Below, in pieces: positions 1 to 7,820 of a DNA stretch of 64,000 bases. The notes beneath the pieces are model-generated. The model searched no databases and was not told where the DNA came from. It was given only the letters and a program-made list of their open reading frames with translations. This DNA comes from an uncultured Oscillospiraceae bacterium (GTDB lineage: Bacteria; Bacillota; Clostridia; Oscillospirales; Oscillospiraceae). The position numbers and the translations under genes are program-made. The stretch is from NCBI GenBank assembly GCA_910579775.1, contig CAJTUE010000004.1, positions 127,033 through 191,032 on the forward strand, written 5' to 3'. Within the stretch, counting starts at the first letter, position 1. Each line of letters begins with the position of its first letter.

Positions 1-607
1 AAACCTCTACTAAGCGGGCCACGGCGTTGAGGAAATTGGCAGAGAGAGAAATTACATCCCCTTCCCAGGTGCCTACAATCAGTCGCAACACACGATCCAG
101 AACATGATAGCCACAGCGCTGGAAGATGGCCTCCAGTGTGGAGATGGCGCAAATCATACCGTTCTGCCGCTTTCCCCCGAGCTCAAGATCATAGGACTCG
201 ACCAGTGCCTTTACCATCATCTGCTGTTCGTTTCCAGCCTCAATATTCGCAACGAACACCTCGTAGGGGGTTAGTGACTTGATAAATTTCTGCTGGTTGG
301 CAAATATGTCTGCTTCATGGGCGTAGCTTAGATCATCATAAATCATACACCAGACAGGAGTGTCGCGAGAGCCTGAAGCCCGTGCAACGATTTCGATGGT
401 GTGCTGACCATTGAAAACATAATTCACTCCATCCCGGCGGCTGACCTTTACAGGATTTATCTGATAGGGGTCAAAGTTCATGGCAGCTTTCTCAATATGA
501 GTTTGGGAGAGGTCTCTCTGATAGTTCTGGTTCGAAACCAGGTTGGAGATTGGAATTAGTTCAAAATGTACCTGTGGAACAAAGAAGTTATACTCTCCCT
601 CACTCAT
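1..607 (-). CDS. ParB-like (DUF6551-type) protein, 3' end outside window
   Basis: Last visible gene of the recombinase operon; it runs off the left edge, so about 202 residues are seen. I translated it by hand from the ATG at 607. The start overlaps the stop of the preceding gene by 8 bp and GGAGG lies upstream. The N-terminal half has a ParB/Srx-like layout: an opening strand (VHFELIPISNL), a segment with NPVKVSRRDG and then FNGQHTIEI, the G-x-H motif typical of DUF6551-type proteins. The C-terminal half is helical and does not look like a typical ParB helix-turn-helix. A role in DNA binding, segregation or integration is inferred only from the fold and from the recombinase next door. No catalytic function can be assigned. 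Confidence 0.7.
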   Translation of the reverse strand, partial: MSEGEYNFFVPQVHFELIPISNLVSNQNYQRDLSQTHIEKAAMNFDPYQINPVKVSRRDGVNYVFNGQHTIEIVARASGSRDTPVWCMIYDDLSYAHEADIFANQQKFIKSLTPYEVFVANIEAGNEQQMMVKALVESYDLELGGKRQNGMICAISTLEAIFQRCGYHVLDRVLRLIVGTWEGDVISLSANFLNAVARLVEV

Positions 608-1550
608 GAGGGCCACCTCCTAAATATTGAGTTAGCTTTATTGCCTTGTCGTCAAGCGTTACCAAAGCCTTGATGAGCTGCAGCTTGGCCCGTGGAGTAA
701 CTTTGTCCAGCAAAATGTTTTGCTGGAGTCGATCCAGGGAACTCACCCAGGATGGAATGGTCAATGTCAGTCCGACAAGCTCCGCATCTGGATCATAGGG
801 GGGCATGTCTTTCACTGTTGCACGCATTTCTTGTTCCGGCTCCTTTCCCTGGGAGACCTCCTGCATTGCAGAACGGGGCACCTTGTAGCGACTACTTGCT
901 TCCTCTTTGGCTTCAATTCCACGCATTACCTTTCGAATTTCTTGCGGAGATAGCTCAGCGAGTTCAATCACATTGTCATGTGATATTTTGTACTTCCCTG
1001 ACAGTATTTTGGGGATGATTTCGGGCACCTTCTGCTTTAGCTTTTCAACTGCCCTGGAATAGATAGAATATTTCAGAACAGTTGCTGGAGAAATGTTATT
1101 CTCTTTTGCAATCCGCTCCGCAGTATATGGACGCTTTGGACTTGAACTCTCGATCTCTGCTTCGCTTTCTGGATCAAGGCGTCCGTATTGATTAAGCCCC
1201 ATTTTGTTTCTGTGAGCTGCGGAAAGCTTCTCCGCATCATATTGGACGCCTATAAGATATTTGCGTGTTGCCTCAGAGAGATTTCGCCGGCCGAGTTGAT
1301 GGGCGCAAATCCAGGCTATAGCACTTTCGCGTGAATCAAAAGACATCTCTGTGATGGAGAACGGAATATCATGCTCGGTGCATATCTCATACCTGTTATG
1401 GCCATCCACAATGATTCCATCCCAGACAATGATTGAATCTAAGCAACCATCTGCAAGGAGGTTGGCCTCAAGCTGCTCTCGCTCCGATGTGGTCAGGGGG
1501 CGGATAAGTCCCTTGAACTCAGGATCGATAATCAGTTTTGGCCTAGACAT
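600..1550 (-). CDS. ParB N-terminal-domain DNA-binding protein
   Basis: About 316 residues. The ParB-like domain spans roughly residues 8-100. It contains a strand/helix followed by VDGHNRYEI (the GxxR-type box, here GHNR at about 50-53) and then QLGRRNLSEATRK, which matches the N-x-x-R-x-x-L-s motif following the box in ParB/Noc proteins. A helical region with TAERIAKENNISPATVLKY (about 150-165) looks like a helix-turn-helix. I prefer the ATG at 1550 because GAGG lies about 12 nt upstream; an in-frame GTG at 1568 is possible. It overlaps the genes on both sides by 8 bp, so translation is probably coupled. No ParA partner is visible, which argues against a standard partition system and for a recombination accessory role (inference). 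Confidence 0.8.
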   Translation of the reverse strand: MSRPKLIIDPEFKGLIRPLTTSEREQLEANLLADGCLDSIIVWDGIIVDGHNRYEICTEHDIPFSITEMSFDSRESAIAWICAHQLGRRNLSEATRKYLIGVQYDAEKLSAAHRNKMGLNQYGRLDPESEAEIESSSPKRPYTAERIAKENNISPATVLKYSIYSRAVEKLKQKVPEIIPKILSGKYKISHDNVIELAELSPQEIRKVMRGIEAKEEASSRYKVPRSAMQEVSQGKEPEQEMRATVKDMPPYDPDAELVGLTLTIPSWVSSLDRLQQNILLDKVTPRAKLQLIKALVTLDDKAIKLTQYLGGGPHE

Positions 1551-1938
1551 GGTTGTTTTGAACCTCACTCTCTATGGGGTGGATAGAACTCAGAGGAAAG
1601 ACACACATCTTTTCCTCCGGGATGACAACACCAGTAAGTCTATAGCTTGTACCAGCGTGGAAACAGTCAAATTCCTTCCGGAGCTTTTCTACAAAAGGCT
1701 GGCTATAAATCTCATATGAGAAATCTGAATCCATGGCCGAGGGCTTTACCTTATGGGCTGCACTGTCGAACTTCTGAGCATCGACAGAGCGAATGGCCAC
1801 TTGCCGGGCCTCAATGTTGACAAGTAGATGAATATAGTGCGGGTCACCGATTTGGTGAAGGGATGCTTTGTGGACACGAATGCGCGATTTTTTCAAGTCT
1901 ATGGATATCTGGGCCAATTGACGGCTTGTCTCAGCCAT
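1543..1938 (-). CDS. Small recombinase-associated protein, shared C-terminal domain
   Basis: Unknown protein of 131 residues, with AGGAGG about 9 nt before the ATG and 8-bp overlaps with both neighbours. Its body (a segment with HLLVNIEARQVAIRS, then an F-x-x-L-x-x-x-F stretch and SYRLTGVV followed by a strand ending in VFPL) lines up by eye with the C-terminal region of the recombinase at 2682-4574 and with the protein at 1931-2689. All three have an h-V-N-x-x-x-x-x-h-A-h-R-x strand pair, then an F/L-x-x-x-h-F/W segment, then Y-R/K-h-x-G. This looks like a minimal one-domain version of that module. The function is unknown; a recombinase co-factor is my inference. Confidence 0.75.
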   Translation of the reverse strand: MAETSRQLAQISIDLKKSRIRVHKASLHQIGDPHYIHLLVNIEARQVAIRSVDAQKFDSAAHKVKPSAMDSDFSYEIYSQPFVEKLRKEFDCFHAGTSYRLTGVVIPEEKMCVFPLSSIHPIESEVQNNHV

Positions 1939-2689
1939 TCGTAAATCCCTCCTGCTCTGTACCTATAGCGAGTTGACCAGGCGTAGCCTGAGGTTGAGCA
2001 TCCGAATCACCCTTTGTCTGATCCTTGATTGCAAAAACGGCGTAGCCATCAAAGATGTTGATTTGAAGCGACTGCTGGTGCTCTTTGAGGGGCATACCAA
2101 ATTGCTCCTGCCATTCAGCAGGAAACACGGGGGTCCGTGATACTTTAGGTTTTTCGCCTTCACGGAATGTCTTTTGGTACACCTCGGTCGCCGTGAGGTC
2201 AAATACAATTAGATACTCGCCCTTGGCATATACGACCTTGCCAAGCATTTTGTAGCGATAATCAGGGTTCCAATTCATGAGTGAGAACATCTTGGCGGAG
2301 AACAGTTTCCCTGTGGTCTGCCGAGGGACTCGCTTCCCCTTGGACATGCTGCACCACATGAACGAGTCACGATCTCCTTCATGGCAGGGGCGAAGAGCAA
2401 GTATTTTAGTCTCCTGGTTGACTAGGACTTGGACAAAGTCTGCGGTGGGGAACTTCCTCAGGCAAGCAGCGTTTACATAGAACTTGCAGTTATTGAACGT
2501 AACTGAGGGCTCTTGAAGATGTGCAAAAAACTCGCGCCGGACCACCTGAAACTGCTCCAGATCAAGCGCCCCGTCCATACGGAGCAGTTCATCATCGATT
2601 CCCAGGGAGGGAACGAATTCCCCCTCTGGGAGTGCTCCCTCTGGCTGGGAAGGCAGGTTTACGGCGTTCTGACCATTAAATTCATCCAT
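1931..2689 (-). CDS. Recombinase-associated protein, paralogue of recombinase C-terminal domain
   Basis: 252 residues, with GGAGG 12 nt before the ATG and an 8-bp overlap with the recombinase stop. From about residue 50 to 180 it resembles the C-terminal third of the recombinase: SVTFNNCKFYVNAACLRKF, VQVLVNQETKILALRP, a basic patch (SKGKRVPRQTTG), SLMNWNPDYRYKMLGKVV and a final strand pair. The recombinase has SVSFYDRKVKFSGSCVDRF, VELLINPVTKMFAVRP, a basic patch, TLFGWSMERKYRITG and a final pair. It is therefore a stand-alone copy of the recombinase's non-catalytic domain. The N- and C-terminal tails are polar and probably disordered. A structural or DNA-binding subunit of a multi-protein integrase is plausible but unproven. 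Confidence 0.8.
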   Translation of the reverse strand: MDEFNGQNAVNLPSQPEGALPEGEFVPSLGIDDELLRMDGALDLEQFQVVRREFFAHLQEPSVTFNNCKFYVNAACLRKFPTADFVQVLVNQETKILALRPCHEGDRDSFMWCSMSKGKRVPRQTTGKLFSAKMFSLMNWNPDYRYKMLGKVVYAKGEYLIVFDLTATEVYQKTFREGEKPKVSRTPVFPAEWQEQFGMPLKEHQQSLQINIFDGYAVFAIKDQTKGDSDAQPQATPGQLAIGTEQEGFTNG

Positions 2690-4574
2690 GGGTTAATTCC
2701 ACCTCCGAAAGCGGGATGTCCCCTATTTGGGACTGGATATAGTCCTTCAAAACCTCGAAATCAGTTACTTTTAGCCTCTTGCCTGAATCGAACAGCTCGC
2801 CTTTCAAGAGCAGAGCCCAGTCCTCCTTGCGTTGCTCGGCTAGCGCAGAGAAAGACCTCTCATGCAGATAGAACTGTTGCCCAAAGGACTGCGCCCATTC
2901 AACAGGCACAGCTCGAATCCGCTTTCCCGAAGGAGTAAGTGGCTGCCCTACGTCTTCCCCGCGATCTATCATGAAGGGCTTGAAGAATGTCTCGGAGTCT
3001 CCGGCCTCAAAGATGAAGGCCAGCTCCCCGTCCTTCTCGCAGAGGCAACCGGTAATTCGGTATTTCCTTTCCATGCTCCAACCGAACAGAGTATAGAGCT
3101 TATCACTGAAAGCCGCTGCGGGTATGTCCCTGGGGCGGAACTTTCCTTCTTGATAGCGGGAAATAAGCACTCCGCTTCGGTTGTCCCGCTCTGCGGGCCG
3201 AACAGCAAACATCTTGGTTACCGGATTGATAAGAAGCTCCACAAAGTTCTGCTTGCCAAAGCGGTCAACACAGGACCCACTGAATTTGACCTTCCTATCA
3301 TAAAAAGAGACGGAGGGGTGGCTTCGAGAATCAAACAGCTCAGATCGTGCTATTTCAAATCCTCGCAGATCGAAAGAACCGGCTTCCGCCTCAACTTGGA
3401 CTTCCTTGTCGCCTGACGAAGAGGGCCTCTCAGTTTCCTCGGACTGTGGATACACACTCATGGAAGCTCGGAGGTAGTCCTCCGCGCTGAAGGCGCCCCA
3501 GCGTGGATTCAAGACGACGAATCCCTTTAGGATCCCAGAGTCGATAACCATGAGCTCCGGCAGAATCGACTTGTTCTTATATTTTGCATTGTCAAGCAGC
3601 CGTTGGACAGCAATAAAATCGTCCCTGGATACGATGGCCTCGTGGTGATCCCTGTATCGACTCTGAGGTCGCTGCCCATCGCGATTTGCCCGCTTCTTGT
3701 GGCTCCTGTAGTCAATGGTGTATGTTTTCCTTGTCAGCACATCACCACAATGACGCTCGTTCCTCAGAATCTGACTAATGCCGCTGGACGTCCAATTGAT
3801 ATTTCCAAGATAAGAACGCTTTCCAATGGCATTAAATGTATCAGCGATTTGCTGTGTAGAGTACCCGTACAGATACATATAGAAGGCCAGCTTGACTGTA
3901 GGCGCCTCCTCGGGATTGATTATCAGGTTGCCCTCTACGTCATGGGTGTAGCCTAGCAGCTTGGGAGTGAGGGGAATGCCATTATCCAGGCGCATTCGGA
4001 GAGACGCTTCCATGCTCCTTGATCTTGTGTGAGATTCCTCCTCCGCCATGATTGCCTGAAAGCTCAGCCCCATTTGGGACTCGTCCTTTAGGGAGTGAAT
4101 GCATTCCGACTCGAAAAAAACACCGACCGGCGGATTCAGGGCTGCCAGCTCTCTGACAATGCCGATACAGTCCTCAACATTGCGGGCAAAACGTGATACG
4201 CTCTTGCAGATAATTCTATCGATTTTACCCGCATGGCAATCTTCTACCATGCGGTTAAAGGCATCCCTGTGCTTTCGTGAGGTGCCGCTTATACCTTCAT
4301 CAGCGTAAATTTCTACCAGTGTCCACTCGCTATGTTTTGCTACAAACTCCTCATAGTATCTTTTTTGCAACTCGTAGGAGGTTGTCTGCTTAACATCATC
4401 CGTTGAGACCCGGACATAGATACCTACTCGCCAATGTGCATTTTCATCGAAGAGATCCGCCTGTTCCTTCTCGGGGTAGTAGTCGTATTTATCAGGATCC
4501 ACCCTGGCGTGCATACGCCTGCGAACACGCTCTTTCTCTTCTCTGCGTTCGCCCTGCCTGCGATCATCAATCAT
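2682..4574 (-). CDS. Large serine recombinase (site-specific integrase)
   Basis: 630 residues. After a charged leader, the resolvase catalytic domain begins near residue 48 (RVGIYVRVSTDD) with the nucleophile Ser57. Conserved segments follow: YADEGISGTSRKHRDAFNRM, IDRIICKSVSRFARN and the long-helix start. The recombinase domain (PF07508-like; LLGYTHDVEGNLIINPEEA) runs to about residue 300. There is no Cys-rich zinc ribbon; instead the C-terminal 250 residues carry the domain shared with the two downstream proteins. AGAGGA lies 8 nt before the ATG. Family knowledge predicts 2-nt staggered cleavage with a phosphoserine link and strand exchange at att sites. Seventeen bp separate it from the upstream catalytically incomplete paralogue, so the two are probably co-expressed. 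Confidence 0.93.
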   Translation of the reverse strand: MIDDRRQGERREEKERVRRRMHARVDPDKYDYYPEKEQADLFDENAHWRVGIYVRVSTDDVKQTTSYELQKRYYEEFVAKHSEWTLVEIYADEGISGTSRKHRDAFNRMVEDCHAGKIDRIICKSVSRFARNVEDCIGIVRELAALNPPVGVFFESECIHSLKDESQMGLSFQAIMAEEESHTRSRSMEASLRMRLDNGIPLTPKLLGYTHDVEGNLIINPEEAPTVKLAFYMYLYGYSTQQIADTFNAIGKRSYLGNINWTSSGISQILRNERHCGDVLTRKTYTIDYRSHKKRANRDGQRPQSRYRDHHEAIVSRDDFIAVQRLLDNAKYKNKSILPELMVIDSGILKGFVVLNPRWGAFSAEDYLRASMSVYPQSEETERPSSSGDKEVQVEAEAGSFDLRGFEIARSELFDSRSHPSVSFYDRKVKFSGSCVDRFGKQNFVELLINPVTKMFAVRPAERDNRSGVLISRYQEGKFRPRDIPAAAFSDKLYTLFGWSMERKYRITGCLCEKDGELAFIFEAGDSETFFKPFMIDRGEDVGQPLTPSGKRIRAVPVEWAQSFGQQFYLHERSFSALAEQRKEDWALLLKGELFDSGKRLKVTDFEVLKDYIQSQIGDIPLSEVELTHG

Positions 4575-4591
4575 GCCATATTCCTCTCTTA

Positions 4592-5176
4592 TTACACGTC
4601 TTCATCAGGGAGTGGGATCCAATCGGGTGTGGGCAGAAACTCGGGATCTTTAAGGTCTTCAAGGTAATATGAGGCCAATGTAAAGATGTCCTCAGATATG
4701 AAGTAAATTCCAATCGGAGGATTATGGGCCGCCAGCAGCCGAGAGCAGAAGGTAAGCTCGAACGGTTGGCGAGATACGTTAGATACCTTCTGAGTGATGA
4801 TTAGGTCAATTTTATTATCCATGCAGTCGTTTAAAAGACGGTTCCATTCAGGGGATTTACCCATGCTTGGAGCCGTTGAGCCGGTGTCAATATAGAAATC
4901 AACAAGAGTCCATTTGGGACACAGGGAGATTGTATCGATAAACATCTTCTTGTGATAATCAAGATAATTCTCATAGTTCGTCTGGTTGAAAAAGCGAATG
5001 TAGACGCCGATCCGATATGCCTTTTCGGTATTGGGACGCTCACGCCGGATTTCTCTCAACCATGTCCTGTGCCGTTGAATCATCCGTTCATGTTCCGTTA
5101 ATGCCCGGATTTCTGAAGCGGAAGTTGGTGCCAGGCCAATTTCGCCCATTTTCTGAAAAACATCCAATTGTTCCAT
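4592..5176 (-). CDS. Resolvase-fold protein lacking the catalytic serine
   Basis: First gene of the recombinase operon, about 194 residues from the ATG at 5176 (GGAGG with 7-nt spacing; an upstream in-frame ATG at 5194 would overlap that SD). Residues about 55-175 follow the serine-recombinase catalytic fold: RIGVYIRFFNQ, WTLVDFYIDTGSTAPSMGK, the insert LLNDCMDNKIDLIITQKVSNVSR, then AHNPPIGIYFISE. In its active neighbour the matching stretches are RVGIYVRVSTD, WTLVEIYADEGISGTSRK, IDRIICKSVSRFAR and LNPPVGVFFESE. The nucleophile position is Phe/Asn rather than Ser, and no recombinase or zinc-ribbon domain follows. It is probably an inactive regulatory or architectural subunit; a decayed gene is less likely because the frame and SD are intact. 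Confidence 0.85.
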   Translation of the reverse strand: MEQLDVFQKMGEIGLAPTSASEIRALTEHERMIQRHRTWLREIRRERPNTEKAYRIGVYIRFFNQTNYENYLDYHKKMFIDTISLCPKWTLVDFYIDTGSTAPSMGKSPEWNRLLNDCMDNKIDLIITQKVSNVSRQPFELTFCSRLLAAHNPPIGIYFISEDIFTLASYYLEDLKDPEFLPTPDWIPLPDEDV

Positions 5177-5240
5177 GCCACGACCTCCAGACATAGGGCT
5201 GATAATCGCATTGTATCTGCTGGGGCCACAGAAGGCAACA

Positions 5241-5270
5241 AACCCACGGTCAAGTCGCTGACTGTGGGTT
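5241..5270. repeat. Inverted repeat (copy 1) upstream of recombinase operon
   Basis: Arms of about 12 bp (AACCCACGGTCA / TGACTGTGGGTT, one G-T wobble) surround a 6-nt loop. A closely related hairpin lies at 8344-8374, so the pair brackets the 3.1-kb block holding the small ORF, the AbiEii/DUF6088 genes and both XRE genes. It lies in the leader of the minus-strand recombinase operon. It could be an attenuator, a recombination or resolution site, or a dispersed repeat. Confidence 0.5.
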
Positions 5271-5417
5271 AGAAAATTGAAAAATTGTTGAGGGAAGATG
5301 CATTTTCTCCTAGGGGACAGCAGGATTGTTTGCGGAATTAAGAGGTAAAAACAGACCTAGACATTTGGTTGGATGTGTGATATTGTGAAGTAAACCAAAG
5401 AGGAAGGGCGGTAAAAG

Positions 5418-5606
5418 ATGGACGGTGTTCTGTATTTGATCTATGGAAGCGGGACATACGAAAGCGATGGTATCGACATTATTGGATATGCCAAGGATGA
5501 AGAGACCGCCAAATCAATTTGTAGTCGCTTAGATGAGAACAACAAGCTTCCAGGATATCGCCACACTTATATGGAAATAGACGATCTGGCAAAGAAAAGC
5601 CTGTGA
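5418..5606 (+). CDS. Small hypothetical protein (62 aa)
   Basis: A 62-residue acidic protein (MDGVLYLIYGSGTY...) preceded by a purine-rich AGAGGAAGGG region about 10 nt before the ATG and followed 11 bp later by a strong hairpin terminator. The pattern YLIYGSGTYESDGIDIIGYAKDEETAKSIC suggests a small alpha/beta fold in which a later helix begins with DEETAK. I do not recognise a family. The SD and terminator support a real single-gene unit between the divergent recombinase operon and the convergent toxin operon. Confidence 0.6.
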   Translation: MDGVLYLIYGSGTYESDGIDIIGYAKDEETAKSICSRLDENNKLPGYRHTYMEIDDLAKKSL

Positions 5607-5617
5607 ACGTGCGAAAA

Positions 5618-5651
5618 GCACCCCGTCTCAGCAAACGCTGGGACGGGGTGC
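5618..5651. terminator. Bidirectional terminator
   Basis: A 15-bp stem (GCACCCCGTCTCAGC / GCTGGGACGGGGTGC, one G-T pair) with an AAAC loop, followed by TCTTGTTT on the plus strand and flanked by AAAAG on the other side. It separates the convergent small ORF and the AbiEii-type gene. Confidence 0.85.
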
Positions 5652-5664
5652 TCTTGTTTCCGAG

Positions 5665-6594
5665 TTACTTCAAATCTTGCTTCATGGTATCAAATGCTCC
5701 GCAGTCTTCGATCTGCCTAATTGCCGTGATTGCCTCATCATATGATAACGGCTGATTCTGAAAGTAGTTGGTGATGGTGTCATAGTCCTGCTTATAGATC
5801 CCTTTGCTGAGGATCTCTTCTAGCAAGGCGGGGATGTTCACCCCCGGCTGGGCGGAGGGGCAAATGGTCATCTTGGCCCGGTGCTTTCGTACCTCGCCAA
5901 CAAGATGACAGAACGCATCATCCACCGTCACCCTGGGAAGGAGCATATAGATGTCATAGATGTGACGTGAGTGCCGCTTGATTTTCCCTTCCAGATAGTA
6001 GTCGCAGAGAGCAAAGACCTTGTCAATTAGGGTACGATCCAGAGTTTGGACTGTCATCGCAAAGGGTTGAAGCTGATATTCATCCACAACCTCGGCATTT
6101 TCTTTTACAAGAAACTGGTAGACCATGCTGTCAACCGGCTTCTGCTCTGTCGGGAAGGAGATAGAGCCCAGCGCCGTCTCCAGCATAACGCCAGAGGAAA
6201 GGCTGTCTGTGGGAACCCCGACAATGGGCACATAGGAAAAGGTGTACCGATTATAGTCCCTCCGGCTCCGGGCATCCTCCCAGTCTGAGATGGGTAGTCC
6301 CAGCTCCTGGCTGATGCCAAAGATAATCTCGTTCTTTAGGCGTTTGCGCTGCCCTTGGGAGAGATTTTCAGAGAAAGTGATGTCGATATCCTCAGAAAAC
6401 CTGTTGATCGCATGATGACACTTAGATAGCGATGTGCCACCCTTAAAGACACAGTCCGGGGCGCGCTCAGCGAGAAGTTTAAGAATCATGGTAACATAGT
6501 AGTCCTTCTCCACAATGGGGACGGGCTGCCCCAATGAAGTGGCCGCAGACATCACTGCCTCTCGGAAGAGGTCTTTGTCCTCATGCAAGTACAT
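5665..6594 (-). CDS. AbiEii/AbiGii-type nucleotidyltransferase toxin
   Basis: 309 residues. The N-terminal half has the signature of AbiEii-like nucleotidyltransferases: EKDYYVTMIL (about 29-38), GGTSLSK (about 52-58), then RFSEDIDIT with the two metal-binding acidic residues (SEDID, about 67-71). A later KVFALCDYYLEGKIKRHSRHIYDIYML segment is the conserved K-x-x-A-h..R-H-x-x-D-h-Y-h helix. Family knowledge says such proteins transfer nucleotides to tRNA or other targets and act in abortive phage infection. The ATG overlaps the stop of the upstream DUF6088-like gene by 14 bp, as expected for a type IV-like toxin-antitoxin pair with the antitoxin first. The activity is inferred from motifs. 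Confidence 0.9.
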   Translation of the reverse strand: MYLHEDKDLFREAVMSAATSLGQPVPIVEKDYYVTMILKLLAERAPDCVFKGGTSLSKCHHAINRFSEDIDITFSENLSQGQRKRLKNEIIFGISQELGLPISDWEDARSRRDYNRYTFSYVPIVGVPTDSLSSGVMLETALGSISFPTEQKPVDSMVYQFLVKENAEVVDEYQLQPFAMTVQTLDRTLIDKVFALCDYYLEGKIKRHSRHIYDIYMLLPRVTVDDAFCHLVGEVRKHRAKMTICPSAQPGVNIPALLEEILSKGIYKQDYDTITNYFQNQPLSYDEAITAIRQIEDCGAFDTMKQDLK

Positions 6595-7204
6595 CGTATA
6601 ACCTCAAATCATAGAAGTTTTTGTATACCTTCTCAGGGAAGAGTGAGATATAGCAATCGACATCTTCCTTTGTGATCCCGGAGGACTCTACAAGCTTAGC
6701 AAGTCGAGCAGAGACCTTCTCGGGATCATCATCAACGTATTCCTCATAGTCTTTCAGAAAATCTAGGAACTGAAGAACACGCCGGTTCTTGCCTGTCACC
6801 TCGGCTCTAGGACGGCGAAGGGCGATTTTGCGTCCGGCTAGGGATACGACCCGGAAGTTTCCTCCAGCACTATTGGACACAATCTCCATTGTATAGGGGA
6901 CCTGCATGGTCAGGCCAAGCATATTGGAGAATGTGAAGCCAGAGAAATAGCCTTCAATCTTCCCGCCACGCTCAATATATTTGTAGCTGGCAGCGACTTC
7001 GGGCGTCAAGCCCGTGCTTCCTTTAAGCCTGGATTGAGAAGGAAGATAGTAAATACCTGTATCAAAACGCTTGATTTTTTCTGCATCGCAGAGTTTTTTG
7101 AACATCTGTCGGAGCGTATTATCGTTTACATCAGGCAGCTTGATATCTGCGAGGAAAATAGGCTCATCAGGTTTGTAATTGCGTATCAAATACTCGTAAA
7201 GCAT
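6581..7204 (-). CDS. DUF6088-type antitoxin partner of AbiEii-like toxin
   Basis: About 207 residues from the ATG at 7204 (AGGAGG with 9-nt spacing; an upstream ATG at 7222 overlaps this SD and is rejected). The N-terminus is a winged-helix-like segment (NDNTLRQMFKKLCDAEKIKRFDTGIYYLPSQ), and the centre has the DUF6088/AbiEi-like GYFSGFTFSNMLGLTMQVP motif. It is followed by an overlapping toxin gene, so it probably neutralises the nucleotidyltransferase and represses the operon (family-based inference). About 110 bp of noncoding DNA separate it from the XRE gene upstream. Confidence 0.82.
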   Translation of the reverse strand: MLYEYLIRNYKPDEPIFLADIKLPDVNDNTLRQMFKKLCDAEKIKRFDTGIYYLPSQSRLKGSTGLTPEVAASYKYIERGGKIEGYFSGFTFSNMLGLTMQVPYTMEIVSNSAGGNFRVVSLAGRKIALRRPRAEVTGKNRRVLQFLDFLKDYEEYVDDDPEKVSARLAKLVESSGITKEDVDCYISLFPEKVYKNFYDLRLYDVLA

Positions 7205-7316
7205 GGAGGGACACCTCCTCATAACAAAATTTGAGATAGAAAGTCAATCTCTGTTATCTGGATTGTAACACATATTGAACTCCTTTGTCAACATCCGTTA
7301 TGGGAAATCTACGAGG

Positions 7317-7679
7317 TTATTTCTCCTTAGAAGTCTGTGCGTGAAGTGTCTGTTTCACTTGCTGAACAATGGCAAGCAAAGACTCTATCTCTTGGGGAGT
7401 ACAGTCCTCAACAATTTTCAAGAACTCCCCCTCATAGACGGCTTTTCCCTCGCTTGTGTTAAGGCGAAGAAGATGGTCGGCGGAGACATCAAGAGCCTCT
7501 GCAATTTTGATAAAAGTTGGAATACGCATCACGACTTTCCCGAGTTCGATATTACTAACTCGAGGAAGATCGATGCCTGCCTTGGATGCCAGAGCTGCCT
7601 GACTCATGCCTTGCGCAATTCTAGTTGCACGGATTCGCTCCCCCAGCCTCTTAGCCTGGGCATCTCCAAGCTTCTCCAT
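7317..7679 (-). CDS. XRE-family transcriptional regulator
   Basis: About 120 residues. A helix-turn-helix (HTH_3) spans roughly residues 12-65: LGERIRATRIAQGMSQAALASKAGIDLPRVSNIELGKVVMRIPTFIKIAEALDVSADHLL. The C-terminal helix (TPQEIESLLAIVQQVKQTL) may dimerise. I prefer the ATG at 7679 because GAGAGG then sits 9 nt upstream; the ATG at 7688 directly abuts the SD. It is divergent to another XRE gene across a dyad-rich 140-bp intergenic region. Likely function is control of this divergent promoter, the toxin genes or both. Confidence 0.88.
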   Translation of the reverse strand: MEKLGDAQAKRLGERIRATRIAQGMSQAALASKAGIDLPRVSNIELGKVVMRIPTFIKIAEALDVSADHLLRLNTSEGKAVYEGEFLKIVEDCTPQEIESLLAIVQQVKQTLHAQTSKEK

Positions 7680-7706
7680 GTTAATCATCCTCTCATCGCA
7701 TATAAG

Positions 7707-7820
7707 CTATATTGGAAACAGTATATAGCGGAAAGGCAAATTTTGATATAACGTATAAAGCAATTTCATAGCAAATACGCTATAATGGTACCGACTAAAT
7801 TTTTTAGGAGGTACCATTAT
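7707..7820. promoter_or_regulatory. Divergent XRE promoter/operator region
   Basis: Two dyads are visible. One is an imperfect repeat at 7707-7728 (CTATAT...TATATAG). The other is a perfect 11-bp inverted repeat at 7782-7792 and 7810-7820. Its left arm overlaps a TATAAT -10 box (7781-7786), and its right arm overlaps the SD and ATG of the plus-strand XRE gene. If the -10 is right, transcription starts near 7793 and the left arm is not transcribed, favouring a DNA operator over an mRNA hairpin. Several TATAGC/GCTATA repeats recur in between. Confidence 0.6.
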
